A stretch of DNA of 64,000 nt from Gonium pectorale. Its lineage: Eukaryota; Chlorophyta; Chlorophyceae; Chlamydomonadales; Volvocaceae. The translations under genes and the position numbers were made by a program. The notes under the pieces are model-generated. The model did no database searches. It was not told where the DNA came from and was given only the letters and a program-made list of their open reading frames with translations. The stretch spans positions 550,193 to 614,192 of the forward strand of contig LSYV01000018.1 in assembly GCA_001584585.1 (NCBI GenBank), written 5' to 3'. This document shows, piece by piece, positions 36,336 to 48,700 of the stretch. Positions within the stretch are counted from its first letter, which is position 1, and every line of letters begins with the position of its first letter.

Positions 36336-39300
36336 ATGCAGCAGCTAACGGTGTTGACCTTGCACGGACCACATATATCTCCCCGGCTCATATGCCGCTC
36401 AAATTGTTTTGCAGCGCCTTACTTATCACGCCCTACAAAAGCTCCTTACAATGCCGCTCTGGGAAGCCATCGCGAGCGGTTGCCGCTCACGCTACGGGCG
36501 TCAGCGTCCGAGCTGCAGCAAACTGGATCAAGCGTGAGCCATCAATATGGCACTACTTTGGCTAGAGCTTCTGCGGACCTGGAACTGAAGGGCGTCAGGA
36601 TTACCGCCGTGTCCGCTTCCTTGGCAGCTTCTGGAACACTGCCCTTCCTGCTGTACTTGCCCGACATCGACGGCGATGGCATCACTAGCAAGAACCAGTG
36701 GGATGTGAGGTTTTTTTGGGGGGGGGGGCAATTCCGCAACATCCATGCCCACATTTATGCCCACGTCTATGCATACGTTTGGGTGATCGTCTCTGCATCG
36801 TAAAACTACTGTGGTTGGCGGTATCCGAACCGCCCTGCCGACGCTGGGTGCCACCCCTTGGTTTTCCCTCCCGTTCCCTTCGGCCCCAAAACCCCGCACT
36901 ACCGCACTTCTCAGGCGTGGAGCGAGCGCTTTGAGATGTACGCTGTGACACTGGACGAGCAGTGCAGCTGCAGTTTCGGGGACCTTTCTTCGGCCGTGGG
37001 AGAATGGCTGGGCGGCGTGCTGGCGGGCACGCCTCCCGAGCGACCCGTCTACCTGCTGGGTGAAGGCTTCGGAGCCGTGCTGGCGTTGCAGCTTGCCTGG
37101 GACAGCAGGTGGGCGACGAAGAAGCTCGCGGGCGGTAAGGGAGCTCGCGGGCGGTAAGGGAGCACGCGGGCGGTAAGGGAGCTCGCGGGCGCGAAGGGCC
37201 TCGTGGGCTCATGCCATGGAGATGAAGCTGCTTTGAGCTCGGAGGGTGGACTTGGGATTCAAGCCAAGAGGGGCCGCGCCTAGCCCGGGGCCGCGAGGGG
37301 CGGGAGAAGGGCTTGGCACTGGGGAAACGGTGTACTCATAGTACAATCGAGGACAGCTCGACAAGCGTCTGGGGCTGCGGCATGGGCGTGGGTTTGCAGG
37401 CGCTGTGGTTGCACTTCCGTACGGGCCAAGGAGGGGTCCATCGACGTGGGTATGCATGCGCGGGTCCATTTGATGGAATACGGGTAAGTGGAAGACGTGA
37501 CAGCATTCATTCGCCAGGGTGGCAGGTGGCGCAAGAGGGGAGTGGGGATCGGGGATCAGGGGGCTCATGAGGGAGCTGTGCATGCCATGGCCGATGGGGT
37601 GTGTCTGCAGGCCTCCCCACCACCACCACCCGCCCGCCCCCCAGGCGCCTGGTCAACCGCCTCATCCTGGTCAACCCCGCCACGTCGTACGCCACGTCGC
37701 CCCTGGCCCGCATCACTCCACTCCTGGAGCGCGTGCCCCCGGCCCTGCTGACCGCCCGCCTGCCGGCGCCGCCGTCGCTGCCGCAGTTCCCTTTCCCACT
37801 GCCGCTGCCGCCGCCGTCGGCGCTGCCGCTGGCGCTGGCGCCCGTGCTGGGCATGAGTCCGCCGGCGCTGCTGCGTCAGATGGCGGACAGCATCAGCAGT
37901 CAGCAGCCCGGGGAGGCGGTGCAGGTGGGCTGGCGAATGAGTAGAGGTGCCCTTGGGGGTCGCGGTATGGGGAGGAGCTATAGCGGCAGAAGGCAGCCGG
38001 GGGGGGGACGTGCAGGTGGGCTGGCAGCTCAGTTGCCCTTGTGTTTCACGGTCTGGGTGCCTTGGAGTGGGCTGCCAGTGCGTCGGTGGATGGCAGCTTG
38101 AGGGGGTGTTGCGGGAACCAGGAAGGTTCGCATCCAGCTTTTCATTAGGCGAGCAAGGTCGGAAGGGCAATAGGTGCCGGACAGGGACAAAGCACATAGA
38201 GGGGCAGCCAGAAGCGATGGCGCGGACTGGCGGCTTAGTGGGCGGGCCCAGTAGAATTGCAGTTACAAAGGTACTAAGGCTGCGTTGTAGCCCTGCCGGC
38301 CTACCTTAATACATGATCCCACCGGAAACACCGTCACCAGCACCGTAGATCACTCGTCCTTGTCAATGCTGACCGCCCATTTGATGCGCACCCACCGCGT
38401 TTCTCAATCCTCAGTAACCAAGCACACCGTCCGCGCCGGGGCCCAAGCGCTCATCAACGAGCTCTCACAGCTCTACGCCTGATTCCCCCCCCCCCCCACT
38501 GCACACCCCACACCGCACATCCTGCCTCCGCCAGGCGCTCAACCGGGCGCTGGAGCAGGTGGAGCAGATCGCCAGCCGCATCAGCCCCGCCAGCCTGTTG
38601 CACCGGCTCAAGATGCTGGAGGAGGGGATCCGGTGAGCCTTGTACCCCCCCCCGCCGGCTGTAGCGGCTGTAGCGGCCCCGGTTAAACCTTCATGGGGCT
38701 GGACGCCAGCCGTTAACGACAGGGGCAGGGTCTGAAAGTGCAGGATTGGCACTCGGCAACGGGCCGGGATCATCGTTTGGTGCATCAGTGCGTGTGCGAT
38801 GCGATGCCATGAGTGCGTTGGTAGAAGGGATGCACTTACGGGTGGCCGGCACCGCGCACGCTTCTGGTGGCTCGGTCGCCCTGGTTTCTTGCAAGCTGCG
38901 TGTGGCGTGAGGCGCCGCAAGCCTTCGCTCCCCGTCTGGCCATCAGCGCTCTCCGCTCCCCCCTTCTCCGCGCAGCGTCGTGTCCCCCCGCCTGGCCCGC
39001 ATACCGCAGCGCACCATGATCCTGGCTGGCGGCCAGGACGTGGCGCTAGGGTCGGAGAAGGAGGCGGAGAGGCTGGTGGAGACCATGGAGCGCGCGTTCA
39101 AGAGGGTGGGCTGGGGCCGCAGATGACGGGACGAGGGGGCTTGCGGGAATGAGCGCATCGTCCAGCCTGGGCCGCCCGCGTTGCTTGGCTGCGAAAAGCA
39201 GGCGGGGCACTGCGGCCATGATTGCGTGCGAAAAGGCACGTATCGCACTCTCGGGGACATTGTGGCACGACGAAACAAGCTGTAGTAAGGGCTTGCCGGG

Positions 39301-42300
39301 CATCAAAGGCCCCGCCTGCTGACGCTTCTAATGCTTGAGATCACGTTCTCTAGCGTTGCGCATAGCGTGGTATCCGACAGGCGCTGCCGCCGCCGCCCAG
39401 CAGGGGTGGCGCCGCAGCGCTGCAGCCCCCCCACCTCTCGCCCCCGCCAAGCGTGCTCCCTCCGCTTGCGCCTGCAACCTCCCTGCTGTCACCCGTACTC
39501 CAGGTCCTCCCCGGCTCGGGCCATGCGCTGCTGCACGAGCCAGGCAACGACCTTCTGTCGCTGCTGGAGGCGGAGGGCTTCTACACCACGCGCCGCTCCT
39601 TCAGCTCGCCCGTGCGGCCGGGCGCCGACGTGAACGTGTTCGGCAGCGCGGGGCCCGTGGAGCTGCCCAACGAGCAGGTAGGTGGGCAGGCGGATTGCGC
39701 TGCTTTACGGCCCTGGTGTGTCGTTTGGGCGCTGTGGTGTGGTGTGGTGTGGTGTGGTGTGGTGGCGATGCTGTGTGGGGCGAGGTGGGTGCCCGGAGGC
39801 TACGTGCCGCGTGCTTAACACCCGTCGAACTCATCCGTGGAGCCGCCCCGCCGAGCAGTTGGACGAGGGCGTATCGGGCTGGTGTGGGTTTCGCGGCACG
39901 CTGCTACTTGAAGGCCATTTCCCCATATGCGATTGGCCGAGGCCCGTTCCGCAGCTACGAAAAGAAGCAGGCGCTCGTGTCCTTACCGGCCTGTGACTTT
40001 GGCCGTGTTTACGTTTGCAGGAGGTTAATCGCTACGCTGCCGCCTGGACCTCCCGCCTGCGGGAGCTCAACAGCCCCGTCTTCATCTCCACGCTGCCCGA
40101 TGGCACACGGGTCGAGGGGCTGGCGGGGCTGCCCTCCCGCCGGCACCGCATAAGCCAAGGGGCCCCGTCGCACCACCAGCCGTCGGAGGAGCACCTCGCG
40201 CCGTCCGAAGTGGTGGACGGCCTGGCTGCCCTGGGCGACGGTCCGCTCCTGTTTGTTGGCAATCACCAGCTGTACGCCTTCGACATGTCGGTGAGACGAG
40301 GTGCTCGTGGTTGCCCTCTTCCGAGTCTTGTGCCCGGCGGGCACGATCGTCCCTGCGCATGGGGGAGTTCTGTGAGGGTCCGTGTGCGGCATCCATGTAT
40401 CTTCGACAAGTCGACGAGGAAGGCATCCGCGCGCGTTGGTGGTTGGATGGTTTACCGGCGGGAGAGTACACTTGTGTAACATAGTGTAGCAGGGGCAAAC
40501 GCCCTCGCAGCATGCACAGGACGGCGGTCGGCCTTCCTGTGTGGCAATGACTACGGCCTTTCCGAAAGAGTCATGCGCAGGAACGCTGTTGGTCTCCCTG
40601 CGCTGATGCTAAGTTGTGTAGCGAAACGTGTCCATGCCCGCAGTCCACAACGCCACATTTCTCCGATCTTGGCGCCTGCGTGGCTCAGATTCCAACCTTA
40701 TCGTACTAGTCTGGGTGTGCACGATATTGCGCCGCTTCAAGTGTGCGGGCCTGGGTCCGCACGCCTCTCTGCTGGATTCCCCCACCATAGATTCCGCGCA
40801 CCTGCTCCGCCCCTGTGCAGGTGATGGTGGAGGAGGTGCTCCGGGAGCGGGGCATCCTGATGCGCGGCCTCGCGCACCCAGGGCTGTTCCCAGCCTCCGG
40901 CGACGGCGAGGGCGACGGCGGCGCCGAGGAGGGGACGCCGGGCCCCAGCCACGTCAAGAGCGGCAGCCGCAGCGGCGACAGCAACAGTGGTGGCGGCGGC
41001 GGGGGTGCCGGCGGCGGCGCGGGGGATGACCGGGTGGCGCCCGCCTTCATGGGCAACATGTTCCAGTCGTTCGGCGCGGTGCGGGTGACGCCCACCGCCA
41101 TGTTCCGGCTGCTGGCAGCGGGTGGGTGGCTGGGTGGGTCGGTCGGCGGGCGAGTGGCCTTCTTTGTCGGGATCTTCGTGCGGACGGGCGCCGTGTGTGG
41201 GTGGATGAACGGCCAAGGTCGGTCAAGACGGTTAGGTTCGGGTAGGGCTTTTTGGAGGGCTTGTGGACCGGGTGTGGGCGTGTGATGCGGCGACACTGCA
41301 GCGTTGGCGGCTGCTCTGCGCAAGACTCACAAGGCTTGCTGGCTGCCGCAGGTGAGGCTGTGCTGCTGTACCCCGGCGGCGTGCGGGAGGGCTTCAAGCG
41401 GCGCAACGAAAAGTACGAGCTGTTCTGGCCAAGCAGGTGGGCCGGGGCCCAAGCTGAGGGCAGAGGCTGGAGGGAGATATTGAAGTGTAGAGGGCCCGGA
41501 TCCTTGGTCTGGTCTGGCCAGGGTGAGGTAGGCGTTGACCGGCTATGCAGCAGCTCACGGGTTGGCGTAGTTGGCGCTTCCGTTAGGTAATTGGTTTCGG
41601 ATCGTGCACATGTCGTTGACACGGTTTGTGGTGGCCCTGTGATTCTTGCAAAACCCTTGTCCAACGAACCGCTGGTACGGCCATGCGCCCGCCTCACCCG
41701 CCAACACAACCATTGGCCCACGCATCTGCCCCGACCCTTTTCCCTTGTGCAGGTCGGAGTTCGTCCGCATGGCCGCGCGGTTTGACGCCACCATCATCCC
41801 CGTGTCGGCGGTGGGGCTGGAGGACTCGCTCAGCATCGTGCTGGACTCGGACGAGATGCAGCGGAGCCCGCTGTGGAGTGAGTGCGGGCTGGGCGGGCAG
41901 GCGCTGGTCTTGGTGCAGGTGTCAGCCCCGGGTCTGAGGTCCCGGGGCCAGGGTCGCGGGTCCGAGGTCCCGGGGCCAGGGTTTGGCTGCGCGTGAGCGA
42001 GTTTCCCAGGTTGGCCTGATGAGAGGAGTGCTAGCGGCAGGGGATTGTGAACGGCGTTGAGGCTGCAGCGAAGCCGGCACCGATGGCGCAAAGCCGCTGC
42101 GACGCAGGCCGCATGGCACACCGCTGCCCGTCTCCGCGTCTCCGCGTGCTAGGTCACACTTACACTAGCTAGAGCACAAATGCAGGGTTAACTGTAGATT
42201 CTTTCACACGTTTTCAATCCCTAAGTGCGCCTTGTTAGACCGGCCTGCTCCGGCCTCCCGCACGCTCGCTGCACCGCCCCCGCCCCCCGCAGCCGCCCGC

Positions 42301-42855
42301 GCGAGAGAGCAGATGGCCGCCGCGCCCCGTGCCCGCGTGGGCGTCGCGGAGGACCAGTCGCTGGACGAGTCGTTCGTGCCGCCGCTCATCGCGCCCGCCG
42401 TCCCCTCGCGCTTCTACTTCCTGTTCGGACGGCCCGTCCCCACCTCCCGGGCGCTCTGCAAGGATCGGGCCGCCGCAGACCAGGTGGGCGGGTTCTGGGC
42501 AGGTGGGCAGGCTTCTTTGCAGCGGTTGGTCGTTGTTGGGTAGCAACTGGCAGTTCGGCGTTGATGGCTGGGTCAACTTCCCACCTGAAATGGCCGATCG
42601 CCCACGCTGCGCGCTCATGCGTCATGCCTCTCTCCCCCCTCTGTCTCTTTTGCTGGGCCGCGTCGCGGCCGGCTCCACTCCGCTCCGCTGGTGACGCAGG
42701 TGTACGCGCACGTCAAGTCCGAGGTGGAGGCGGGCATCTCGTACCTGCTGCGCAAGCGCGAGCAGGACCCCTACGCCGACTTCCTGCGCCGCTACCTCTA
42801 TGAGCAGAACCCGCCCTTTGGGCCACGGCGCAAGGCGCCCACGTTCAAGCTGTGA
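36336..42855 (+). CDS. Phytyl ester synthase-like plastid esterase/acyltransferase (PES/ELT family)
   Basis: Plant PES1/PES2 proteins in plastoglobules make phytyl esters and triacylglycerol from phytol and acyl groups released when thylakoids are dismantled. Twelve exons: 36336-36704, 36915-37108, 37645-37924, 38535-38632, 38976-39105, 39504-39677, 40021-40290, 40821-41121, 41352-41436, 41753-41918, 42313-42483, 42700-42855, giving 797 residues. Residues 1-60 look like a transit peptide. An alpha/beta-hydrolase domain (~105-370) starts LPFLLYLPDIDGDG. The nucleophile elbow reads GEGFG at 172-176, so the usual Ser is Gly174, while Asp335 (LAGGQDVALGS) and His364 (LPGSGHALLHEPG) of the triad remain. 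The acyltransferase domain (~470-780) has the His/Asp block (GNHQLYAFD, His497), YPGGVREGFKRR, SEFVRMAARFDATIIPV and PSRFYFLFGRPV, and ends KSEVEAGISYLLRKREQDPY. A Gly/Ser-rich insert lies after PGLFPAS in exon 8. The exon 11 acceptor at 42312 is weak but is the one that keeps phase. Confidence 0.92.
37122..37199 (+). repeat. ~20-bp tandem repeat containing splice-donor-like GGTAAGGG, PES-like intron 2
   Basis: About four imperfect copies of GAGCTCGCGGGCGGTAAGG start 14 bases after the exon 2 donor. Three copies carry GGTAAGGG, a better match to a 5-prime splice site than the donor chosen by phase (AG|GTGGGC). Confidence 0.85.
39734..39765 (+). repeat. GTGTG pentanucleotide microsatellite, PES-like intron 6
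   Basis: A run of TGTGG units within the intron between 39677 and 40021. No coding role. Confidence 0.8.
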
Positions 42856-45726
42856 GCTGCAGCAGCGGCGGCTGCCGCCGCTGCCTCAGTCCCTTGGGCC
42901 CCGGCAATGGCTGCTGAGCCTGCGAGACGGCCTCTCGCACTGCCGGCTGGTGCTGCGGCTGCGGCTGGTGCTGCTGGATCAGGCACGAGGCGCGCACGCT
43001 GCAGATATAGTTGGCGCGGGCTGACTGGTACTGCGTAGTGGCCAGGGGCAGCATGCAGGCAACAGAATCGATCCCTATCAGCTGGCGCTACGGTTTGACC
43101 GCGGCATTCGCGTAACGCAGGTTTCCATGTAGCCGTGCACTGAGGCCAGGTTGATCCGGCTGGGGTCGGCTGGTCTCAAGGGCTGGGCGGGACCATGCCT
43201 CTTCCACCCTCGTTCTGAGCGATAACAAGGGCCCCGGCAGGTGGCCCCAGGTCTGGGGGCAGCGGCGCCGGCAGCGGCGGTAGAGATGCACGCAGTGTGT
43301 GTTTGCTGAGAGAGCGACGCGCGTGGTGGTGCGTCCGCAGCATTATGCGCTTTGCATGGCCTTGCACGGCGCACGGTAAGCCAGGCCCGAAAGATGGATT
43401 CAGATCCTGCCTGCATTGGGCGCAGCTGGCCGATCCCGTTTCATAATGGTCGTTTTTGTCGACCCCGCGTACAACGACCTTTGCGCGAGCGGACTCAGGG
43501 AGCGGGAGTGCGAGCGAAAGTAAGTGAGACAGTGAGATCTATGTGAGATCGAGGTTGTTCGTCAGCGTGGGCGAGTGTCAGAGAGTGGGTTTCCTTTCCT
43601 GGACTGTCCGTGGCGCACCGGTACGGCTGGAACGGCGATGGATGTGGCAGCGCGCCACAGGTCTGGCAGTACGCAATGGGGGCTGTAGTGTTCATTGTTT
43701 CGTTTGTTCGTCTCTGGGTGCACGCTGCAGTCCGCAGCGGCGCGCAACTGCCTGCAGAATTGGCGGGCGGGGCGGCGCAAAGGAGTACCGTTAATTCTTT
43801 CCGTCTTCCTTTTTGTTTATGCCTTCTTGTGTATGCTTAGCGAACTGGGTGGCTGCTTGCACTGTGCATAAGGGCACTTACTTGTACATAGTAAGCGCGC
43901 CTGCCGAGATATGTCCAAATTGTTATGAGTGTCCGGGAGGCAGGCAGGCCGAATGCCCTGGTGTGCAAGCAGCTACGTTTCTGGTGGACGTCGTGCCGTA
44001 AGACACTGTACAGTGCGACGACGGCAGTAACGGTTATGGTGACTGTCAGTCCATGAGCGGGACTGAAGGCGGTTGGGCACGCGCTGAGGAGAGAAAGCTG
44101 TGTTCTCAGCTTTTACGGTACCTCTCCCGCTTCCCGTCGTGCTGTCCTGGCATGGCATGCAACGGACATGCAGTCATTCGCCTGGCCACATTCCGCACGG
44201 ACATGCAGTCATTCGCGCCACGCGCCACATTCCGCACGGTCATGTATCCCTCAGGCGACTGAGTGCTGTGTACGTGTCATGCCTGCGCACCTGGCAGCTT
44301 GTGCTACGCAACGTTGGGAGCGGGGATACGCATGGATAGGCAGCTTGCGCGAAGCAGTCGACCTGCTGATGCGCCGGGGCGGGAGCCCTGCGGCCCGCCC
44401 AGCGCCGGCCCCGGTACTGGTGGGCCGCGCGTCGATTGCTGCTCTGCTAGTTGCGACGTTGTGTTGGAGGGGCTGGGCCTGTGTGGCATACGATGCAGGC
44501 ACTAGGATCCGCGCTCTGCAGCCGTGTGCAGGCACGCGGGGCAGGGGCCCTTGTCACAGTGTGATGTCACCCTCTCTTCCGTGACACGCATTGCCCGAGG
44601 TGCCAAAGAATCAAGAACCGTTGCAAGAAACGAAGGGGCGCGCGCTCAGGGGGCCATCCAGATACGAAGGCCCGCTAGCTGCGCGTCTGGCCAGCTGCCC
44701 TGCAGCGACAGTCGCACAGTCGCGCCTACAGGCGCCCCTGCATTCATCCGAGAGCCGAGTACCGGTAAGCGTGAGCCCCAACTTTCCAGCCAGCCCGACG
44801 CACGCACTGCGACCAGCGAAAAAAAGAAACAGGAACAGGTAAAGACAACCTGTACGGTCACACACACCCGGGGGTGTGATGTTTCCAGCAGGGCGCCGAG
44901 TACAGGGCATGGCGGGCTAGGGGGACGAGCAGGCCAGCAGAGACAACAGCCCTAGCGGCCGATTCCGGTGAACTCCCGCCCAAGCCTCAGCCTCATGCGA
45001 GCGCCAGCGTACAGTACCGCACGATGCTCAATGCATGCCCGTGACACGCGGGCGGCATCCAAAACGCACGTTGCGCACTTCTCCGTATGCACCTGCCGTA
45101 CCGTACAGCACCGTGTCATTCATCGTACCGAGTCGTCCCTCAGCTCGCCGGGAACCCGTCAATCACTCTCCACTGACGGGCGGTCACCCATTTCGGCACC
45201 TGCGCCGCCCCGTCACCCTCAAACCCGCGGCGACGACAAAGAAACCACGTCCTCCGGCAGGCAGGCAATCAATCACACTCCCGCAACGTTCGTACAGTAT
45301 CCAGCCATCATTCTCCATATACACGACATTCACGCCCTTCCGCCACCGTGGGGCCCCTCCCCAGCAACTCCACCACGATCCCCGTGGCTGAGGCCTGATG
45401 GCCTTGGCGTCCGAAAGGAACGTGTGGTGCTGGGGCTGCGTCAGCATTAACGCAGCTACCGCCGCGTCGCAGTCGGGTCGGCCCTTCCCCTACCAGCACC
45501 ACACAAAGCCGCCACCCGCCCAGCACGCGCGATCGTCCCGCCCGCTGGTAGAAGGTCGCACAGGGGTTGAGACGTCGCTCCGCTTCAGCTTCTCCAGCAT
45601 CGTCCCGGAGGTGTGTTGCAGTACCACATGTCCAACATCCACCTTTGTCTGCCTCCAGCAGCGGGGGCAATCAAGCAGGGGCACATATGCACCTTCCTCT
45701 ACTCGGGTCCCAGAGCTACGAACGGG
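42856..45726. other. 2.9-kb spacer between convergent PES-like and O-methyltransferase genes
   Basis: No gene was identified. It must contain both 3-prime UTRs. A short tandem repeat is present near 44163-44243 (listed separately). The remaining ORFs change frame freely and show no family resemblance. I saw no clear TGTAA motif close to either stop codon. Confidence 0.45.
44163..44243 (+). repeat. 35-40-bp imperfect tandem repeat
   Basis: CGGACATGCAGTCATTCGC occurs at 44163 and 44198, and CCACATTCCGCACGG at 44186 and 44225, so two and a half copies of a 35-40-bp unit with a small expansion between them. It lies in intergenic DNA. Confidence 0.75.
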
Positions 45727-48700
45727 TCAGGGCCTATCAGGCGCCGCCACCAGAAACGTCACCTTCACTTGGGGGGGGCCCATCACGGCCTCGATTCTGA
45801 AGCCGGCCGAGGCCAGGAGCGTCTCCCACTCGCTGAGGCTGCGCTCCCGGCCGCTGGTCATCAACTGTAAGTGGGATCAAATTAGCGGGCGTATGGGTTC
45901 AGCACGGATTGGTATGGCTGCGTTCAGAGTTGGAACGATTGGTGAGAGTCCAATAACTTTGGGAAGCGATGTTCTTCGATCTACCTTCGTGTCACACCCG
46001 CCGCACCCCGGGCCCGTGAAGCATCGTACAGGACTTGGAACGGGCTGTGCTACCAGACCAGGCCACCACACCTCAACGGACGGCGTCATGCTGTGATCAG
46101 GCCACCACACCTCACCAACCCACAACACCCGCCCCTTCCCACCATCATGCCCATATCGAACTCGAGCTGCTGCACGGTGGCCGGCCCCACGCCTGGCGTC
46201 ACCAGCTCCGGCAGCACCGCCTCCACCACCACCAGCCGGGCCGACCCGTGGCTTGCCAGCGCGCCCCGCGCGTGGCGCAGGAGGGCGGCCGCCTCGGCGT
46301 CCGGCCAGTCGTGCAACACCAGCCGCATCACAATGCAGTCCACGTCTGATACCGGGAAGGGCTTGAAGAAGTCAGCCTGCAAGCGCGTCCGTACAAGTAG
46401 GGCGCAGCCGCTTCATTTTCGGGTGAAGCGCAAACTCCGTTGCGACAAACGCATTCGGCTACGCGGGGCCAGCCGGCGGGTCCCTACGATTCCGCATGCT
46501 CGGCCCGGCCATGCCGCCTCCCCACTCGCGACACCCATCCCTCTGTGCCTTTCCGCCCGACCCCATCGCCCGCAGGTCACCGGCTCGCAGGGGCACACCC
46601 CCTGCTCACTCCTACACCACCTCAGCCGACCCCGATTTCACTAAAATTCTTAACCCGGGAACCGCGGGCAACGCACGCGCCAAACCCTCGCTTCCTCCCC
46701 ACCTCGACGTAGTGCAACTTCTCCAGACCGCGCTGCCCCAGCCGCCGTGCCGCCGCCACCACGTTGGGCAGCTCCAGCACGTAGCCGCGCTGCACGCCTG
46801 GGGCCCCGCATTGCCGCATACCGCCGTGTGGGACAGGGTATGGGCCATGTGTGAGCAGAGCGGGGTGCGCACGTGTGAGGACTCTGGGCTAGCGGCTAAC
46901 GCGCTGGGGCGCAGCAGGGCACACGCATGCGTTCATGCGTGCTAACACGTGGGTTATATGCGCGGAAGCCGCAACACGGGCGTGCGCGGGACGCGGTTGC
47001 AACCCGCGTTGGGGGCTCGCACGGCGGCGTTGCTCGCACACGGTACGACAAGAGGGGCCTTACATGTACGGCAGCGAGGGCACCCACCCGGGTGGTTGTG
47101 CAGGATGGCGGTCATCAGCAGCCCCTGGCCCCCACCAACGTCCACCACGGTGGAGTGCCTGGCGCGGGCGCGCAGGCGGCCCAGGGTGCCAAGGATTAGG
47201 GCAGGGCAGAGGACAGTGGGCCGCATGCATGCGAGGGAGGGGCAAGCCCGGACAGGGGAGTGGAGGCGGTCGTCTGGGCAGTGAGATAGGGGCGTGAGCT
47301 GTTGGAACGGCCAGGGCGAGCGAGGCGAGCGCGTTCGTGCCTTGAGCGACGGGGGGGCCCAGGTGGGTTGGTGCGACATCCTGAGATACGCGTAGAGCAT
47401 GGGCGCACGGACGCGCATAGAACGCCTTCAATTGCTCTGTCCCGCCGCAAGCGGCCGCACCTGGAGAAGTCGTAGGCATTTGCGACGGTCTGCGCGGCGG
47501 CGGCGGAGGTGGCGGTCATGGCCTTGTCGAAGGCGGTGCCCTCCAGCGGGTGGCTGGCCACGTAGGTGTACCAGTCGCAGCCGAACGCCGCCTCGAAGCC
47601 CATGCGCCCTGCGCCGGTCAGCGCCACGCAGTAAGCGAGGGCCCGAGGGGCGGGAAGCATGGGCGCAGGCGGCGTCTGGAGAGGCCGGGCTTACGCAGTT
47701 AGCATCGGTGCACGGGGGGTGCATGTGGGGGGTGCATGTGGGGGGTGCATGTGGGGGGTGCATGTGGGGGGTGCAGAAAGAGGGCCCGTGACGCGTGTAC
47801 CGCCGGCGAGTGAGTGAGCGGCCAGACGGCAGCGGCCGAGCGGCGACACCCTCGTGCGGCGCCTCATTGGCGCCCGCTGCCCCCGCCTGTCTCGATCCTC
47901 ATTCCTCGATCATCCACAAGTTACGGTCATGGCACTGGAGCTGGATGCCACTTTGGATGCGCCAACGACGCGAGGATCGAGACACTTAAGGCAGGGGGGC
48001 ATCTGTTTCCCCATATGCGCGTCTCGGCACGGCGTCTGAGCGAGCGATGTGGGCTTGGTGGGGCCCGCCGCACCCGCCGCGGCCCGAGAATGCGCACCGA
48101 TAACGCAACACCGCAAGCGTACAAGCAGGCGTCCGGTCAAGTCACTCGTCAGCTTCCCGTACAACAACTCGCACTGCCGTACCTTCCTTAACGTTGTCGT
48201 ACAGGTATCCTCGGCTGAGGTAGTGGCCCGGCAGGCCCAGCATGAGTGACAGCCACCGCATCTGCGAGGGGTGGGACTCCTGCGGGCCGAACCAGCACGC
48301 ATGCATGAGTGGGCAGTCGGGAAGTCACGTTCCACTCCCTCCCTCATACACACACATGTACATGCACACATATGTACAGTGGGAGTAGAAGCAAGGCCAT
48401 ACTGAACCCTTCGCGCAGGATTCATGCTTGAGGCTAGAGGTGAGGGAAGGGGCACCTCAACGTCGACCCGCGCATCGACGAATGGGCGCTATGGCGGCGC
48501 CGAGAACGCTGCTGTACAGGCAGCCGAGCGAAGCCGTGCGTGCCGACTGTGACCCAGTGATGAGGGGGATACCGGGCAGGCGGGAGGCCGGCCAGCTCGC
48601 TGGGGTCTAGGCCCCTCTTTGACCGCCAATGGTCGGAGCTGCCGAGAGGCGCTCCGGATGCCGTTTACCGGTATGGAGGTCTATGGGGGTGGCCAACCGA

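Noticed and set aside
39335..40153. 272-codon plus-strand ORF in the PES-like gene
   Set aside because: It spans intron 6 and parts of exons 6-7 in the wrong frame; the phased exons give conserved PES sequence.
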